Translations under genes and position numbers: made by a program
Notes under the pieces: model-generated
Database searches by the model: none
What the model was told of the DNA's origin: nothing
What the model saw: the letters and a program-made list of their open reading frames with translations, nothing else
Source: Vigna angularis
Taxonomy: Eukaryota; Streptophyta; Magnoliopsida; Fabales; Fabaceae
Direction of reading: 5' to 3'
Assembly (NCBI RefSeq): GCF_016808095.1
Contig: NC_068970.1
Span: 44,675,630-44,739,629 of the forward strand
DNA length: 64,000 nucleotides
Shown: positions 34,922 to 46,479 of the stretch, in pieces
Layout: every line of letters begins with the position of its first letter
Position numbering within the stretch: the stretch's first letter is position 1

Positions 34922-35820
34922 TGTTGAAATATAATGTATTTTCTAATGGGTTTTTTAGAGTGGGCTTTTTAGGAGCCTTATGTTTTTCCTTTTTTATGTT
35001 GATCTACTATCCCTTAAATAGGATAGTATAGGGTAAGAAGACAATAATAATAAAATATTTTTAGTTTCTCTCTCAATTATAAGTTGGTATCAAGATCCAG
35101 TTAGGTTTAGTTGTCCGCTGCCGCTGTCTACTGTCGTTATCTACTGTTGTCTAGTGTCGCCATTGTTGTCCATTGTCTGTCGCTGTTGTCCAATGTCGTT
35201 GTCTGCCGTCATCGCCGCCATCGCAGCTTTTCCGCTAGCGAAGTCAAGGGTTAGGTGCGCCTCGACGAGCGCGACCCATCCCTGTTGGTCGTCGCTTTAT
35301 TCTTCTCTCGACGCACCGTCACACGCCGCTTCTTTCCGGCCAGTCTCGGGTGCGTGGGCTTCACGTGTCGCCTTTCCCGTGCCAGAACATCACCACACCA
35401 CTGCCGGTCGTTTTGCCTCAGTCTCCTGAGTGTGTTGTGGTCATTGTTTTGTTGTTCCTTTGACAGTAGCTCTGATCTAGGGTTTCTTCCCTCAAATCAG
35501 TTTTTCCCTCTTCTTATTGGCTTTAGAATGACTTCTGGTTTTGGAACACCTTCTCTATCTACTACCCCTACCATTACTTCTGTAAAACTCAATTGGAAAA
35601 ACTATCTATCTTGGTCTTCTTTCGTGGAGTTATGGTTTCTTGGTCAAGGATACCATGATCATCTTGAACAAGATATTTCCACCATACTCGATGAAGAGAA
35701 ATCTCAATGGCAGAAACTTGACTTTTAATTATGTGTTGTCATTTGGCAATCGGTTGAACAAGAGGTCTTAAAAATTTTGAGACCTTACAAAACGTGCTCC
35801 TCTTTTTGGAAAAAAGCACA
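34922..35820 (+). mobile_element. 5' end of a Ty1/copia element embedded in the gypsy element
   Basis: A short LTR-like stretch (34922 to about 35087, opening TGTTGAAATATAATG) is followed by TTGGTATCAAGATCC, a copia primer-binding site. A GC-rich leader with TGTCGTTGTC repeats comes next, then gag from ATG at 35529 (LNWKNYLSWSSFVELWFLGQ). The gag runs to 35726 with a stop and resumes in a second frame (KTCSSFWKKAQDI) until it breaks off into gypsy gag near 35820. No 3' part or second LTR is present. Confidence 0.75.
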
Positions 35821-35920
35821 GGATATCTTGAGTCATCCCTCTCATCTCTGCACGAAACTCTTTCGTCGTTGTTTCAAGGGTATCGAATCTTCCCTCCAAC
35901 AGGTTCACCTTGCCTTCCAT
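35821..35920 (-). pseudogene. Start of gypsy gag
   Basis: On the minus strand an ATG at 35920 opens MEGKVNLLEGRFDTLE and continues with TTKEFRAEMRGM, a coiled-coil-like gag N-terminus. It is cut off at the copia junction after about 33 codons. The upstream TTTGGTCCAACC just inside the LTR could be the primer-binding site. Confidence 0.65.
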
Positions 35921-36485
35921 CGCACTCGCTCTACTGACGTTTGGGATCCGGCAGGTTGGACCAAACTTGATAAACTTCTTTAATCAAGAAGTTATCCTCC
36001 CTCAATAATAGTCAAGAACAATTAAAAACAATGAATAACTCTCGTGTTATTGAATCAATCAAAGAATTCAATGTACAATGGGTTCTCTCAAGGAAGCCTG
36101 AACCTTCCTCCACTAGACAAAGTTTCAATACAATTCAAAGAATACAGAATCAATCCCCTTCTCCTCTCAACTAACTTCTATTTATACTCTCCCCTTTTCC
36201 CTCCTAACTCACAACTAACTGATATCAACTAACTCACAACTAACTGATATCAACTAACTGATATCAACTATTTCCCGCCTTCCTTACTCTATCTCCTTCC
36301 CTCCTTTCTTATTCTTTCTTTTGTACACCTTTAATTCTCTAACACTTTAGAAGCTAAATATTCGATTTCAAATTTAGCATATATGTTCAACTGCAAATTT
36401 TCAACAACATTTGCATTGGTTAACTATATATTCACAATTTATTATGCAGAAAAACTAAGTGATTAGCCTAATGGTACTAGAAAAC

Positions 36486-36650
36486 CTGTGTGGCAGGGCC
36501 TATGTCCAGTGGCACAACTGAGCCAGGCTTAACCACAACTTCTTCAAATTCATAACTGCTAAGCCTTATGCTCTCTATTTCTTCCACTGGCCACTGAAGC
36601 AAATGGGCTCTAGTTTTATTGTCAAAAACCATTGTTCCTGGAATACTCTG
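36486..36650 (-). pseudogene. Single exon of a vacuolar-type acid invertase (GH32)
   Basis: The minus strand reads [12 protein letters not shown], then [14 protein letters not shown], then [14 protein letters not shown] and PATQ. This is the region after the catalytic propeller in plant beta-fructofuranosidases. The exon is bounded by a CAG at 36648-36650 and an apparent donor CAG/GTTTTC at 36486. It is about 165 bp with no stop. No other invertase exon was found in the neighbouring 2 kb, and it adjoins transposon sequence, so it is probably a captured or left-behind exon. A distant, intron-separated gene is less likely. Confidence 0.75.
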
Positions 36651-36661
36651 ATTTCCACAGG

Positions 36662-38760
36662 AAAATACCACATGCAGTGCTTGTGGTAAACTCAAGCACC
36701 CAACCCCACTATTTCAAGCACTGATATTTAGAAGGCTACCAAATATAAGAATAAAGTAACCTGATCGACCAATCCACATCTACCAAAATGTTTGCAACGC
36801 AAATACCACAAACAAAATAAATAAATCAAGAGTTTGTTAGTATTGTAACCCTGCCTTCCTAATCTCTGCAATCTGCATTAGTGCTATTCGGAGAACCCGA
36901 GTGATCAAACATCATGACAGAACAGTCTTATTCTGAGAACAACCTAATACAATTATTAATTCTTTTTCAACACATCAAAAACTCAAATTTATTACCCCAC
37001 CTCTTTATTGCAATGGACACTGTTATTCTTTCTTCCACTTAGTTCTTAATTTCCATTTTAGTATAACCCACAGCATAAAATCAACAATAATATTACATTA
37101 ATTAGAACAAAACCCATTTTACTTCTTTCTGATTGAGATTAAAACTTTATCGTTATAATATACAGTAAAAAAATACATCAGAGTTATGATATACAACTAA
37201 TGACAGATAGATACCAAGTTTATATACCAAGATTACCAAAAAAACTGATGCGATATTTACCATATTCAGAAAGCTAACCTCCAAGAGCTTGGATTGACCT
37301 TTCTGATCCCAGTAATTTGAGATCAAGTTGATCAGTACCAAAAACTTCACCAGATGCAAAATAAAAAGAAGCCAAAAACAATTAAGTCAAAAAGACAAAA
37401 AGCTAGAAATCATGTGTATCTGGAATGAATAGGAAGCGAAAAAGACCACACAGAGAAAACCATTAAAAACATACCACCAAAATATTCTTCGAGCAATCCC
37501 AAAATCATTAGAAACATACCACTAAAATATTACCAATAGTATCAAAGTTGTACCTATAATAAAAAACTTAGTGTTCAGTTGTACCTTAGTGTTCAGTTCA
37601 AGATTAAATAAATGAAGAAAGAAACCACTAAAGCTGACTAACTAATAAAGAAAACCATTCAAAGGTTCCAAAGTTCATTGAAGAACTTTCATATCAAAAG
37701 GCAATTGTCTTGTCATTTTATAATACATGTGTAACTATAATGAATAAGCTACACTAAATAACTTATTCAGAAATCACAAACTTAGGGCTCTATTTTAGAA
37801 ACTGTCATCACTATACCTTCAAGATAAAATCATCCGATTTCTATAACATGTGTTAGGTTCAAATCAGAGCGCGTTTGGTTAATGCATGATAAAATAATCC
37901 AAAAAAGTCCTTCAGAGTGAAGGAAAGTTCACCGGAAAAAATAATATATAACATAATAAAATCTAACCATCTGCGTAACACTATCATCGACGTGAACGAA
38001 ATGTGCCTGAGAAGTGATTAAAATTGTGAGACAAAAGTAAGCCTACAAGAGTACAATAAAGGAAAATGTTTTTTTAACAATTTTTTTGACAATTTTTTTT
38101 TACGATAGAGTAACCTGTGATTCATCCGTTTTAAATATACCCGTTAATAAAATAGTACAAATAATCTATTATTAAAAATTTGTAAAAAAAAATTAGTAAC
38201 ATATACTAGTCCATATAAAAAAAAGCACGAAAAAAAAAGTATAAGGAGAGACAGATGTATATTCACATAGATATGAAACTCTTGACAACTGAGTAAATAG
38301 GATTGTTCTGCAAAGGATTAGAAATGTCGGCGAGAGAAAGTTACACAAAAATGAAATACAATTAAATCACAACTGAAAACGAAAATCAAAGCAAAAGCGA
38401 GAAAACCTACCTATGAAAATGGCAGAATCTCTGAAATGCCAGTACACGAGAACCTGTAAAAAACGAAAATAGCAATTAATAATCAAATGCCAGAACCATT
38501 TTGATAACCTGTGAAAATCGCAACAATGACAGAGAATATGAGAGGGTGACAGAGAGCAAAAAGAGAAAATGGGAGTGAAAACAAGAAACCTAAAGGAGAG
38601 TGAACCACTGAGATCGAAATTCAAACCTATGAAGATTGTTGCCAGGAGCGAGAGAAGAGAATGCGTGTGAACTAAATGGAGAAGAGAAAGGACACTGTTT
38701 GACTATTGAGAATGAGAGGAAGAAGTTCTATAATTTGAGAAAGTGGAACTAACCGCCAAT
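36662..38760 (-). other. Intron/leader-like sequence next to the invertase exon, no firm gene
   Basis: Two exon-like spots are visible on the minus strand. At 37277-37360 an open stretch reads FGTDQLDLKLLGSERS and ends at a GTTAGC donor-like site. At 38367-38700 leader-like C/T-rich sequence has acceptor-like TTTTTTACAG sites. I cannot assign either to a family. Confidence 0.3.
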
Positions 38761-39461
38761 TATTTTAATTTATTATAAAATTACTTTCATATTTTTAAAA
38801 TAATAATTATGATAAAAACAAAAAACATTTTATATAATTCATAACAATTCTTAATTTAATCAAAAATCAAGAACTATTATAAATATAATTACTTTAGAAT
38901 AATTTTATATAACAAGATCCACGTGAATTAGTTACGGAAGGTTTTCTAAAAAAATAATATACATGTATTTTTTTGCAATAAATCATTTTAAAGAAAAATT
39001 ACATATATTTTCATAGAAAGAAATTGACAGAAAAAATTGTAAGTAATAACTAATTATTAATGTAGTAAAACTTACAAGTATCAGTAATAATTTTCTGCAA
39101 ATAATTTTACACAAAAAATTTGTAGGTATTTCCTGCAAAATATAATTCTAAAAATATCATAGATATTCTTTACTAAAAATATTTCACACAAAAAATGTAA
39201 GTAATTTTTGTGAATAACCTTTTGCAGGAAAATTTGTAAGGAATATCTTTTTTTGCGAATAACTTTATATAAAAAAATTTGCAAGCATTGCATGCAAAAA
39301 AAATCATGATAAAATTCTTAAATACTTCGTGCCAAATATATTTTATATGAAAAAATAAATGAATTTCATGCCAAAAAGTTTCAAAGAAAAATATGCAAGA
39401 ACTTTTTACTAAACTTTTTTCATAGAAAAATTGACATGTAATAAGCATTTTTACAGTAGTG
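38761..39461. mobile_element. Right end of a CACTA-like element
   Basis: The terminus reads ...TTTTTACAGTAGTG at 39461, so the inward strand begins CACTACTGTAAAAATGC. About 500 bp inside it are AT-rich and carry many near-copies of AAAAATTTGTAAGTA / TTTTTGCA-type words, spaced 30-60 bp, like subterminal repeats. The left end was not found, so I cannot say whether the invertase exon lies inside the element. Confidence 0.5.
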
Positions 39462-39679
39462 TATGAAGTTTGCTGTCTTGTTTTGTGTTTTTCATATCAT
39501 TTCTGAAATAGTAGCTTTTGTTTTCTTTTATTTTGTGAAACTATGACAAGATGTGATAGAATGATATTTATTTCGACTTTGATAGGTTAATAATGTTTTG
39601 ATAATAACTTTTTAGTAACGGCTACCTATTATCACTATACAGGCATGTTTGAATTTAATTTTTTAATTTAAAATTATAA

Positions 39680-40640
39680 AAAATTAATATTATTGACAAA
39701 AATTTCTCGATAAAATAAAATTAATAATGAATTATCAATGGTCAAAAATTTGTTAGTAAAATTATTTTCAGTAAATTTTATCCATGGATTTTTATTCTAT
39801 CGGTAAATTCGTGTTAAATATCGGTGAAAAATTTCATCAGTAATTATGAACGAAAAATTCGTCGGCAAATATCACGATCTAGTTCATTTTCTTTCCCGCT
39901 CTTCCTTTCTTTCTTATGTTTTCTTTCATTTTTACCAATCTAAAAGCGTTGCACGATGATGGAAAACATTGGCTTTTGGTCGTTATAGTGGAAAAAACAT
40001 TTTTTTCAATACAGAATCGTTACAGTGGACAAAAACAATTTTACCAATCCTTCTTCTTTCTTTCATCTTCATGCAATTTTACCAATCTAGAATCGTTACA
40101 ATGCTTATTAGAGCGTGAAAAGATAAGAAAAGACGCATTGTCTCTCCCCTGCACAAGTTACATAAGAAGAAGATGGAGTGGAAGACCTCAATGACGTCGG
40201 TGGAGATGCAGATGGCGGTCAGGTTGAGCCGAGACGGACGTGCGTCAAAGCTATAATGACCTAAGCTGAGATGGATACGTGGGTGAATGCAGAGGCTCAA
40301 TAGCGCAATGAAAATTAACACTGCGAGAGAGGGCAAAATACATAATGTTTATCGTTGCCAGAGGGCAAAATGAGCGGGAAAATTACTGCTCTTTCTACCG
40401 ATAGAAATTTCGTTCGATAAGTGAAATATTTATTATCGATGGATTTTAGTGACAGATTTTTCGTTGATAAGTGAAATATACATTATCGACGGATTTTCCA
40501 TCGGTAAAATCTATCGATAAGTGAAAAAAAGCAAAAAAATTCCCGCTCTTTTTACTGATAGATTTTACCGACAGATTTTGATTTTTGTTTTCCCAACGGA
40601 TGCATTACCGGTGGGTGTTCCCGTCGGTATATGAAATACG
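39680..40640. repeat. Subterminal-type repeats (ATCGGTAAAT / CGATAAGTGAAAT)
   Basis: Words such as TCGGTAAAT, TCGATAAGTGAAATA and TTACCGATAG recur in both orientations at 39790-39860 and 40390-40640, with a GC-richer stretch between. This is the pattern of a CACTA-like element whose termini I could not fix. Confidence 0.5.
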
Positions 40641-41079
40641 CATTACCAATGGACCATTTTCATTTTGCTTTTCTCTCTTCCATTTTCATTTTGCTTCTCT
40701 CTCTTCTATTTTCAATTTCGTTATCTCCATTCTTTCTCTTTTCTCTCATGGACAATCATCTTCTCTGGTGATAGAAGCTCTAGTGACCCCTTTCCATTTT
40801 CTTCCACCGTCATCGCTATCAAGAGGTTGCCTTCCTTCGTTGGGGTGCTATGTTTTTTGGATTGCGGGTTGTGGGTTGGGAAATGGAAGCCTCCGCTGAC
40901 TTTGGTCATGGAAGCAAGGTATGTCCGCTATCCCTTCTCATATTTTTCCTTTCCCCTTTTGTGTTTCCCCTTTTCCCTTTCCCTTTCCCATTTTGTGTTT
41001 CGTTTTTTATTATTTGATTTTTTCATTGTTATGTCGTGATAAGTTTATTTTTTATGTAGTTGTGTGTGTGACATTCTTT

Positions 41080-41838
41080 CAAAACCAAGTTAGTTGATGC
41101 TTTGAATCGAAGATTGACTCTGGAGCAACGAAGCATTATTCAAAAGACATGATTCGATTAGTTTTTAGAATTGCATGACAATGTTAAGATTAGTAGGAAT
41201 GTGTTAAATGAGTTATGTGTGAGATGGGTTGACTATAAGGGTGAGTTTTGTTTTGGAGAAAAATTGTAGAATTCAAGGAAATGGATGTGTGCTTAGGGTT
41301 GGGGTTGAGTTTACTTGGACATAAAATTGATTTAAATGAGTTTGTGGAATTTAGTGAATGTAACAAATAATTTGCTCTTAGAAAACATGATGCGAAGGTG
41401 ATATATGAATTTTTGTTGAAAGAATTCTAATTATTATGTTTGTATTACCTAATGTATTATTTGTCTCTATTCTTTAGGTTGCTTCATTCAGTCTCAATGA
41501 CAGAACCCACTACCTAAACATAACACTATGAAATGTAATGAAGGTATAAGATTGGAAACCTTTCAAGTAAATAAAATAAAACCCAATTAGAGGAGTAATC
41601 CACACAAATTCTTACAATCATTTAATTGTCATTTATGTGTAGGTCTTTGGAGCTAACATTTGTCCTCCAACTGATGAACTCGTAAAGGCAACCTCGAAAC
41701 CTCTCATTCAACCCTCTCTTTGGGCAGACCCTAATGTTGACGAAATCCTCCGCAAACTTGTTCATCCATCCCCACAAGCATCTTTATCGAAAGAACTAGA
41801 GAATTCCACACATGGAAATTCTTCTACCAACAACTAAT
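41080..41838 (+). pseudogene. Broken coding remnant, probably transposon-borne, family not assigned
   Basis: From 41090 the frames read LVDALNRRLTLEQRSIIQKT, a stop, then HDNVKISRNVLNELCVRW. A frame change gives IVEFKEMDVCLGLG and KVIYEFLLKEF. After about 200 bp with an acceptor-like GTGTAG at 41642, an open stretch of 64 codons (GANICPPTDELVKATS ... LWADPNVDEILRKLVH) runs to TAA at 41836. Codon use and length suggest true former exons. The first part resembles domains found beside Ulp1-type proteases in plant transposons as I recall them, but this is not secure. Confidence 0.4.
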
Positions 41839-42030
41839 TACTTGATAAAATATAGAACCTGTACTTTCTCATCATGTTGACGTTAATATTTTTAAGGATT
41901 ATTGTAAGATCATACAATTCTATCAAACATTTACAATTCATAACGTTTTCTTTTAATGTTAATATTAATGGATTTAATCAACCTATCTTCTCATCATGGA
42001 ATGTTAATGGATTTGACCCTCATGACTATT

Positions 42031-42640
42031 AAACTCACTAATCCATTTCAAAAATTGGAAAAAAGGACCCAACAACACAGTTAAAATCATCATGCGGAGT
42101 CCAATTGTCCCAAGTGGGGAGTGACGTTGAACTTTATGTGCAACTGCCCCATGAGTCCTTGGTAATCGATTACAACACCCTTGTAATCGATTACCAGGGA
42201 ATTACATGGGCACCAATTGTCATGGACTTCACCTGACTTTGTGCAAAGGTGTTCATTGATCACTCAACACCAGCCATGACGAATAAACTCACTAAACCCA
42301 TCTCAAAAAGTAAAAAAAAAAGGACCTAAAAACACAATTAAAACCATCCTAGGGAGTCCAATTGTCCTAGTTGGGGAGTGATGTTGAACTTCTTACACAA
42401 GTGCCTCTTAGGCCCTTGGTAATTGATTACAACACCCTTGTAATCGATTACCAGAGCATCACTTGGACACCAATGATCATGGACTTCACCTGACTTTGTT
42501 TGAAGCACCTAAATGGCCTTTTCTCAATAATTGAATGGACAAATGTGTTTATTAGTGCACTAAACATGACTTATGAACAATAAACTCACTCATCTATCTA
42601 GAAAATTGGAATAAAGGACCCAAAAACACGAGCAATGATG
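42031..42640. repeat. Tandem repeat, units 254 and 297 bp plus a partial third
   Basis: Units begin AAACTCACTAATCC (42031), AAACTCACTAAACC (42285) and AAACTCACTCATC (42582). Each full unit carries GGTAATyGATTACAACACC followed by TTGTAATCGATTACCAG, that is, a pair of near-palindromic TAATCGATTA words. The second unit has about 45 extra bases. Confidence 0.88.
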
Positions 42641-44198
42641 ACGAAACTCCCTCTTATAAGGAAAAAACATGGCAAAATCACACAATTGAATTTGATCTTT
42701 TTTTAGGCACCAAAGTTCATACTTATCCAGATCGCTTACAGAACCAATTTTTGTACCAACCATCCATAACCAAATAAATGTTTCACTATATGTGATCGAA
42801 CAACACTAGGAGAAAACGTATGGTACTAGATCAAAATTGAAATTTTATTTATATAATATCTGATAAGTACATATTATCCAACATCTATAATCATAATCTT
42901 TTTGTATACAAAAAACTTGTACAAGGCTCATACAATATAAATATCTATACAAATAATCAACGTACAATTGAAAACCTATAATAATCCTAAGTCTTGCAAC
43001 ACTTGTTGTCTTTGCACGTTGTCATTGTCTAGAATCCAATCACATACATATTTTTCTAAATACTTGCAACTCCTCCTGAAATCAACACAACCAATAACAA
43101 TACTATGAGATGCTTCCATTGATGTATCACAACAATAACAATACTCCAGTAAAGACTCAAATTATAAGTTTCATCAATGCGATCAAATTCGCCTAACGTA
43201 TACAATAAATCCATCACCAACAGAAAATAGAGTACACAACACTCACACATTAAGTTCTCCCCTTTCCTACTAATCCTCTTATTTATGGAACAAAGACAAG
43301 GAAAAAAGGAAAAATAAAGTTAGAAAAAGAGAAAGAAATGATAATACAATAGTCACTTTAATGATTTGTTAAAAGGGTTTAAGATTTGAATCCATATATA
43401 TTAAAGATTTATTTTCAATAGAAGGCAAAAAAATTTCTAACTCATTAACAATTGGAAAAAAAAATTGTTGCTACAACAAGAGAAGTTCAACTGTAACATA
43501 CAACCCATACATATAAAAGTAATCTAACTAAGAAAAACCAAAGTCATTTTCTTTACACAACCTATACATCAACAACAACATTATCACTAACAAAATGCAT
43601 AACCCTTAAGTTCATGGTTCTACCATCATCGTCACGGCGAAAAACCTATTTTCTCACCAAACAAAGCCCAAACCTTTGAGAAAGGAGACACCTTTACTCG
43701 TTAATGGAGAGCGTGAGAGGTGGAGAGGCGAAATACTACAACGCTAGTGGAGCAATGTTGGGAGAGGTCACCTTCGAGGTCGCAATGGATGACAAATCAA
43801 GGGCAAATCACGAGAGGAAGACAACGCAAAAGTACGAAAATGAAACGAGACGAGAGAGAGATGAAGAAGACAACCAATAGAGAAGAGAGACTTCGGTAGA
43901 CGTCATGGTGGCCGACAAGAACGGTGGGTAACCAAGAGAGAAGAGCGAGAGAGAGACTTGAGATAGAGAAAGAGATTTCAAGTTGTTGAGAGAAAGAAGA
44001 TGAACCCTTCTTTTCAAATTGGTATTTCAGAAATTGCGAACCAAATTTTGTTCCCAAAACACTCTCCCATATGCTTTTATTTCTTAAAATATTATTTCAA
44101 ACGGACCAATGAAAAACACCACCTATCGTTGTCAAAAAATTGACAAAAAAGAGTTCTTAAAGACATATGTTCCTATTCATTTCTTGTAGGGGTTCCTA
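42641..44198. other. Non-coding region with a CACTA-like edge
   Basis: A leader-like, GC-richer block lies at 43630-44010. The right edge reads ...CATTTCTTGTAGGGG near 44192, which looks like a worn CACTACAAGAAATG terminus in inverse. No left partner or coding domain is visible. Confidence 0.35.
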
Positions 44199-44555
44199 CT
44201 TCACTAGTGCAGCGAAGGGAAACGACAGCGGTTGTTTTTTAATATACGCTTCGGTTTCAGACCTGCATATCAAACAATATCATAATAACACAGATTCAAC
44301 ACAATAGTCAATATTTACATCACATAATGTACAAAGTCTAATAACTATAAATCAACATGTTCTAATGTATTTTAAATCTAATAACTATGAACTATTATAT
44401 AATCTAACTAAATGTTTTGCAATTACTTTTCTCAGGAATGTTAGTGGCTTCTTAGGAATTGGAGTAGGAGTCTTGAATCTCTACACAAGACAATTGATAT
44501 TAATTAATATATATGAATTCCAAATGTTGGAGAAAATCAAAATTCATTAAATTTA

Positions 44556-45341
44556 AATATTACCGTTTCCCAGCCTTTTGTGATATGGGCACGAATAATG
44601 TGGGTCATCCAATACATTACATAGTATCCGCACTCATATGACCCATTATGTATGTTACACTACAATATATCATCACAGTTGTAAATAGTTAGTGAAAATC
44701 ATTAAAACAAAACAACTATAAGAAAGTATGGCTTTAGCATATGTCAAACCTTGAGAGCAATCCATGCAAGCTTTCTACTGTTAGCAATTGATCTCCCAAC
44801 CAACATCATACTTGCTGAAATAGAACTATATATAAAAAAAGGTTTTAGCATTCATTTATATAACAAAGAAAGTCCAAACATTGAGGTTCTTACCAATCAA
44901 GTACTTATCTGAGATGTTTGGGAGGAGACTTGTGCAATGAGCAGAACCATAAAGCATAGCTCTCCTGTACAGAAATAACAAGTAGCTGTCAATGGCACCT
45001 GAAATTCATAATAACTTAATTATTATATATTAAAATCACATATGAAACTTTATTATGTTAACAAAGTTCACTTACCCAGATATATAAGGAGTAAAATGTA
45101 TGTTCTTCCCGCTTGCAAATCTGTTTGTGAGATATGTTGTGATCTCATCAAAATCATTTGTTTCGTGAATGACTTGCATATCAATGAACTCATAGACATC
45201 ATTGCACCCCAAGTTGTTACTGACACCAAACATATACCTGAAATCAAAAATTACCTTTGATATAAGTATACTTGATATATAAATCAATTTTATATAAATA
45301 ATTTCTCATAGACTTACATCATCCATAGCTGAACTAATGTA
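44556..45341 (-). pseudogene. Ulp1-like (C48) protease gene, C-terminal exons
   Basis: Ulp1-family cysteine proteases cleave SUMO, and many plant transposons carry relatives. Minus-strand exons are the lower half of the split exon (45341-45318, VQLWMM), then 45237-45076 (GCNDVYEFIDMQ ... FTPYISG), 44998-44894, 44814-44750 and about 44662-44556. The catalytic His is in SGCH at the start of the 44998 exon, and the Trp that should follow is a TGA stop. The catalytic Cys is in GSYECGYYVMYWM in the last exon. Further stops follow LWFCSLHKSPPKHLR. All junctions have GT/AG. The gene is dead but recognisable. Confidence 0.75.
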
Positions 45342-45729
45342 TGATAACTCTCTATTTTTGCACTTTTATTTGTTTTTAGGAGTCTTTTTTAGCTTATTTT
45401 AGTTTTTAATGGTTTAGAATTAGGCTAGTTTTAGGTTTTTCTTTTAATGCTTTAGTTGTGTAGAATTTTAGCTAAAAATAGGTTTTTAGGTGTATTTTGT
45501 AGAAATTTTAAATAATTAGAAAATTAATATTTTTAGAAAGTCTTTTGATAAAAATTCTTTTCTTTTATTTGATTTTCTTTTCTTTCTTTAATTTTGGATT
45601 AATTTTCTTTGTTGCAGAAAGGGCCTTATCAATTGGGTTGGGCCATTGAAATTGGGTACTGCAAGTGAAAATTTGAACGTTGCTGCTGCATTGGAGTTGG
45701 CCGCTTGCACTACAAAAAAGAAGGACATT

Positions 45730-46012
45730 ACCGAAGGCCAGAAGCCCTCGGAAACAGCCCAAAACTGTCAGTAAAAGGTTATTATCGACGGCCAAAGAGC
45801 CCTCGGTAAATCCCTTGTCGCTAACGTTTACCGAGGGCTTCCGCCCTTCGGTAATTACCGAGTGCCAAAAGCCTTCGGTAATTACCGAAGGGCAGAAGCC
45901 TTCGGTAATTATCGAAGGGCAGAAGCCTTTGGTAATTATCGAAGGGCAGAAGCCTTCGGTAATTACCTAACGTGGGTAGTTACCGAAGGGCAAAAGCCTT
46001 CGGTAAGTTGGA
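45730..46012. repeat. Left subterminal repeats of the inner CACTA element
   Basis: At least four tandem near-copies of a ~30-bp unit containing TTCGGTAATTAYCGAAGGGC and AGAAGCC lie at 45850-46010. More distant inverted copies (TTACCGAGGGC, GCCCTCGGTAA) lie at 45730-45840. Each unit is itself a small palindrome. They are likely binding sites for the element's TNPA-type protein. Confidence 0.85.
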
Positions 46013-46479
46013 GGCAGATCTAAGGCACAATTGTATTTCTTATGAAACCAAACTGTTCACAACACAAACAGACCTGCATAACATTTTCCAAGCACATACA
46101 AACCTGCATAATGTGCATCTCAATGATGCAATCATTGATCAGAAAAACAATATAACATTTGAATCATCCATTAATCCATAGAACATGTATTTATATTTAA
46201 AACATAAAACAATGTAACATAATGATGTTCTAACATCCAAATCATCCAATTGATCTAACATCCAAATGATCTAAACTCCAAATGTTCTAATATCCAAATG
46301 TTTCTATAACAACTAATAACAAAATGAAACTAATAATGTACATAGTCATCATTAGAATGATCTTCATCATCCTGCTCCTCTATAGATGGCTGGACTAGTG
46401 TGGGTTGGACTGATGTCGGCTGGACTGATGAGGGTTGGACTGATGTGGGCTACTGAGGGACAGTGGGTGACGAGGAGGG

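Larger units (their letters stand above)
32413..36344 (-). mobile_element. Ty3/gypsy chromovirus, minus strand, gag to mid-RT replaced
   Basis: On the minus strand the 5' LTR is 36344-35968 (TGTTAGAGAATT ... AAGTTTATCA) and the 3' LTR is about 32766-32413. The outer flanks are CTTTG (32408-32412) and CTTTA (36345-36349), a 5-bp TSD with one mismatch. The start of gag (ATG at 35920), the C-terminal RT, RNase H, integrase and chromodomain pieces are present. Between the gag start and the RT end lies 34922-35820, the 5' end of a copia element in the opposite orientation. Confidence 0.88.
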
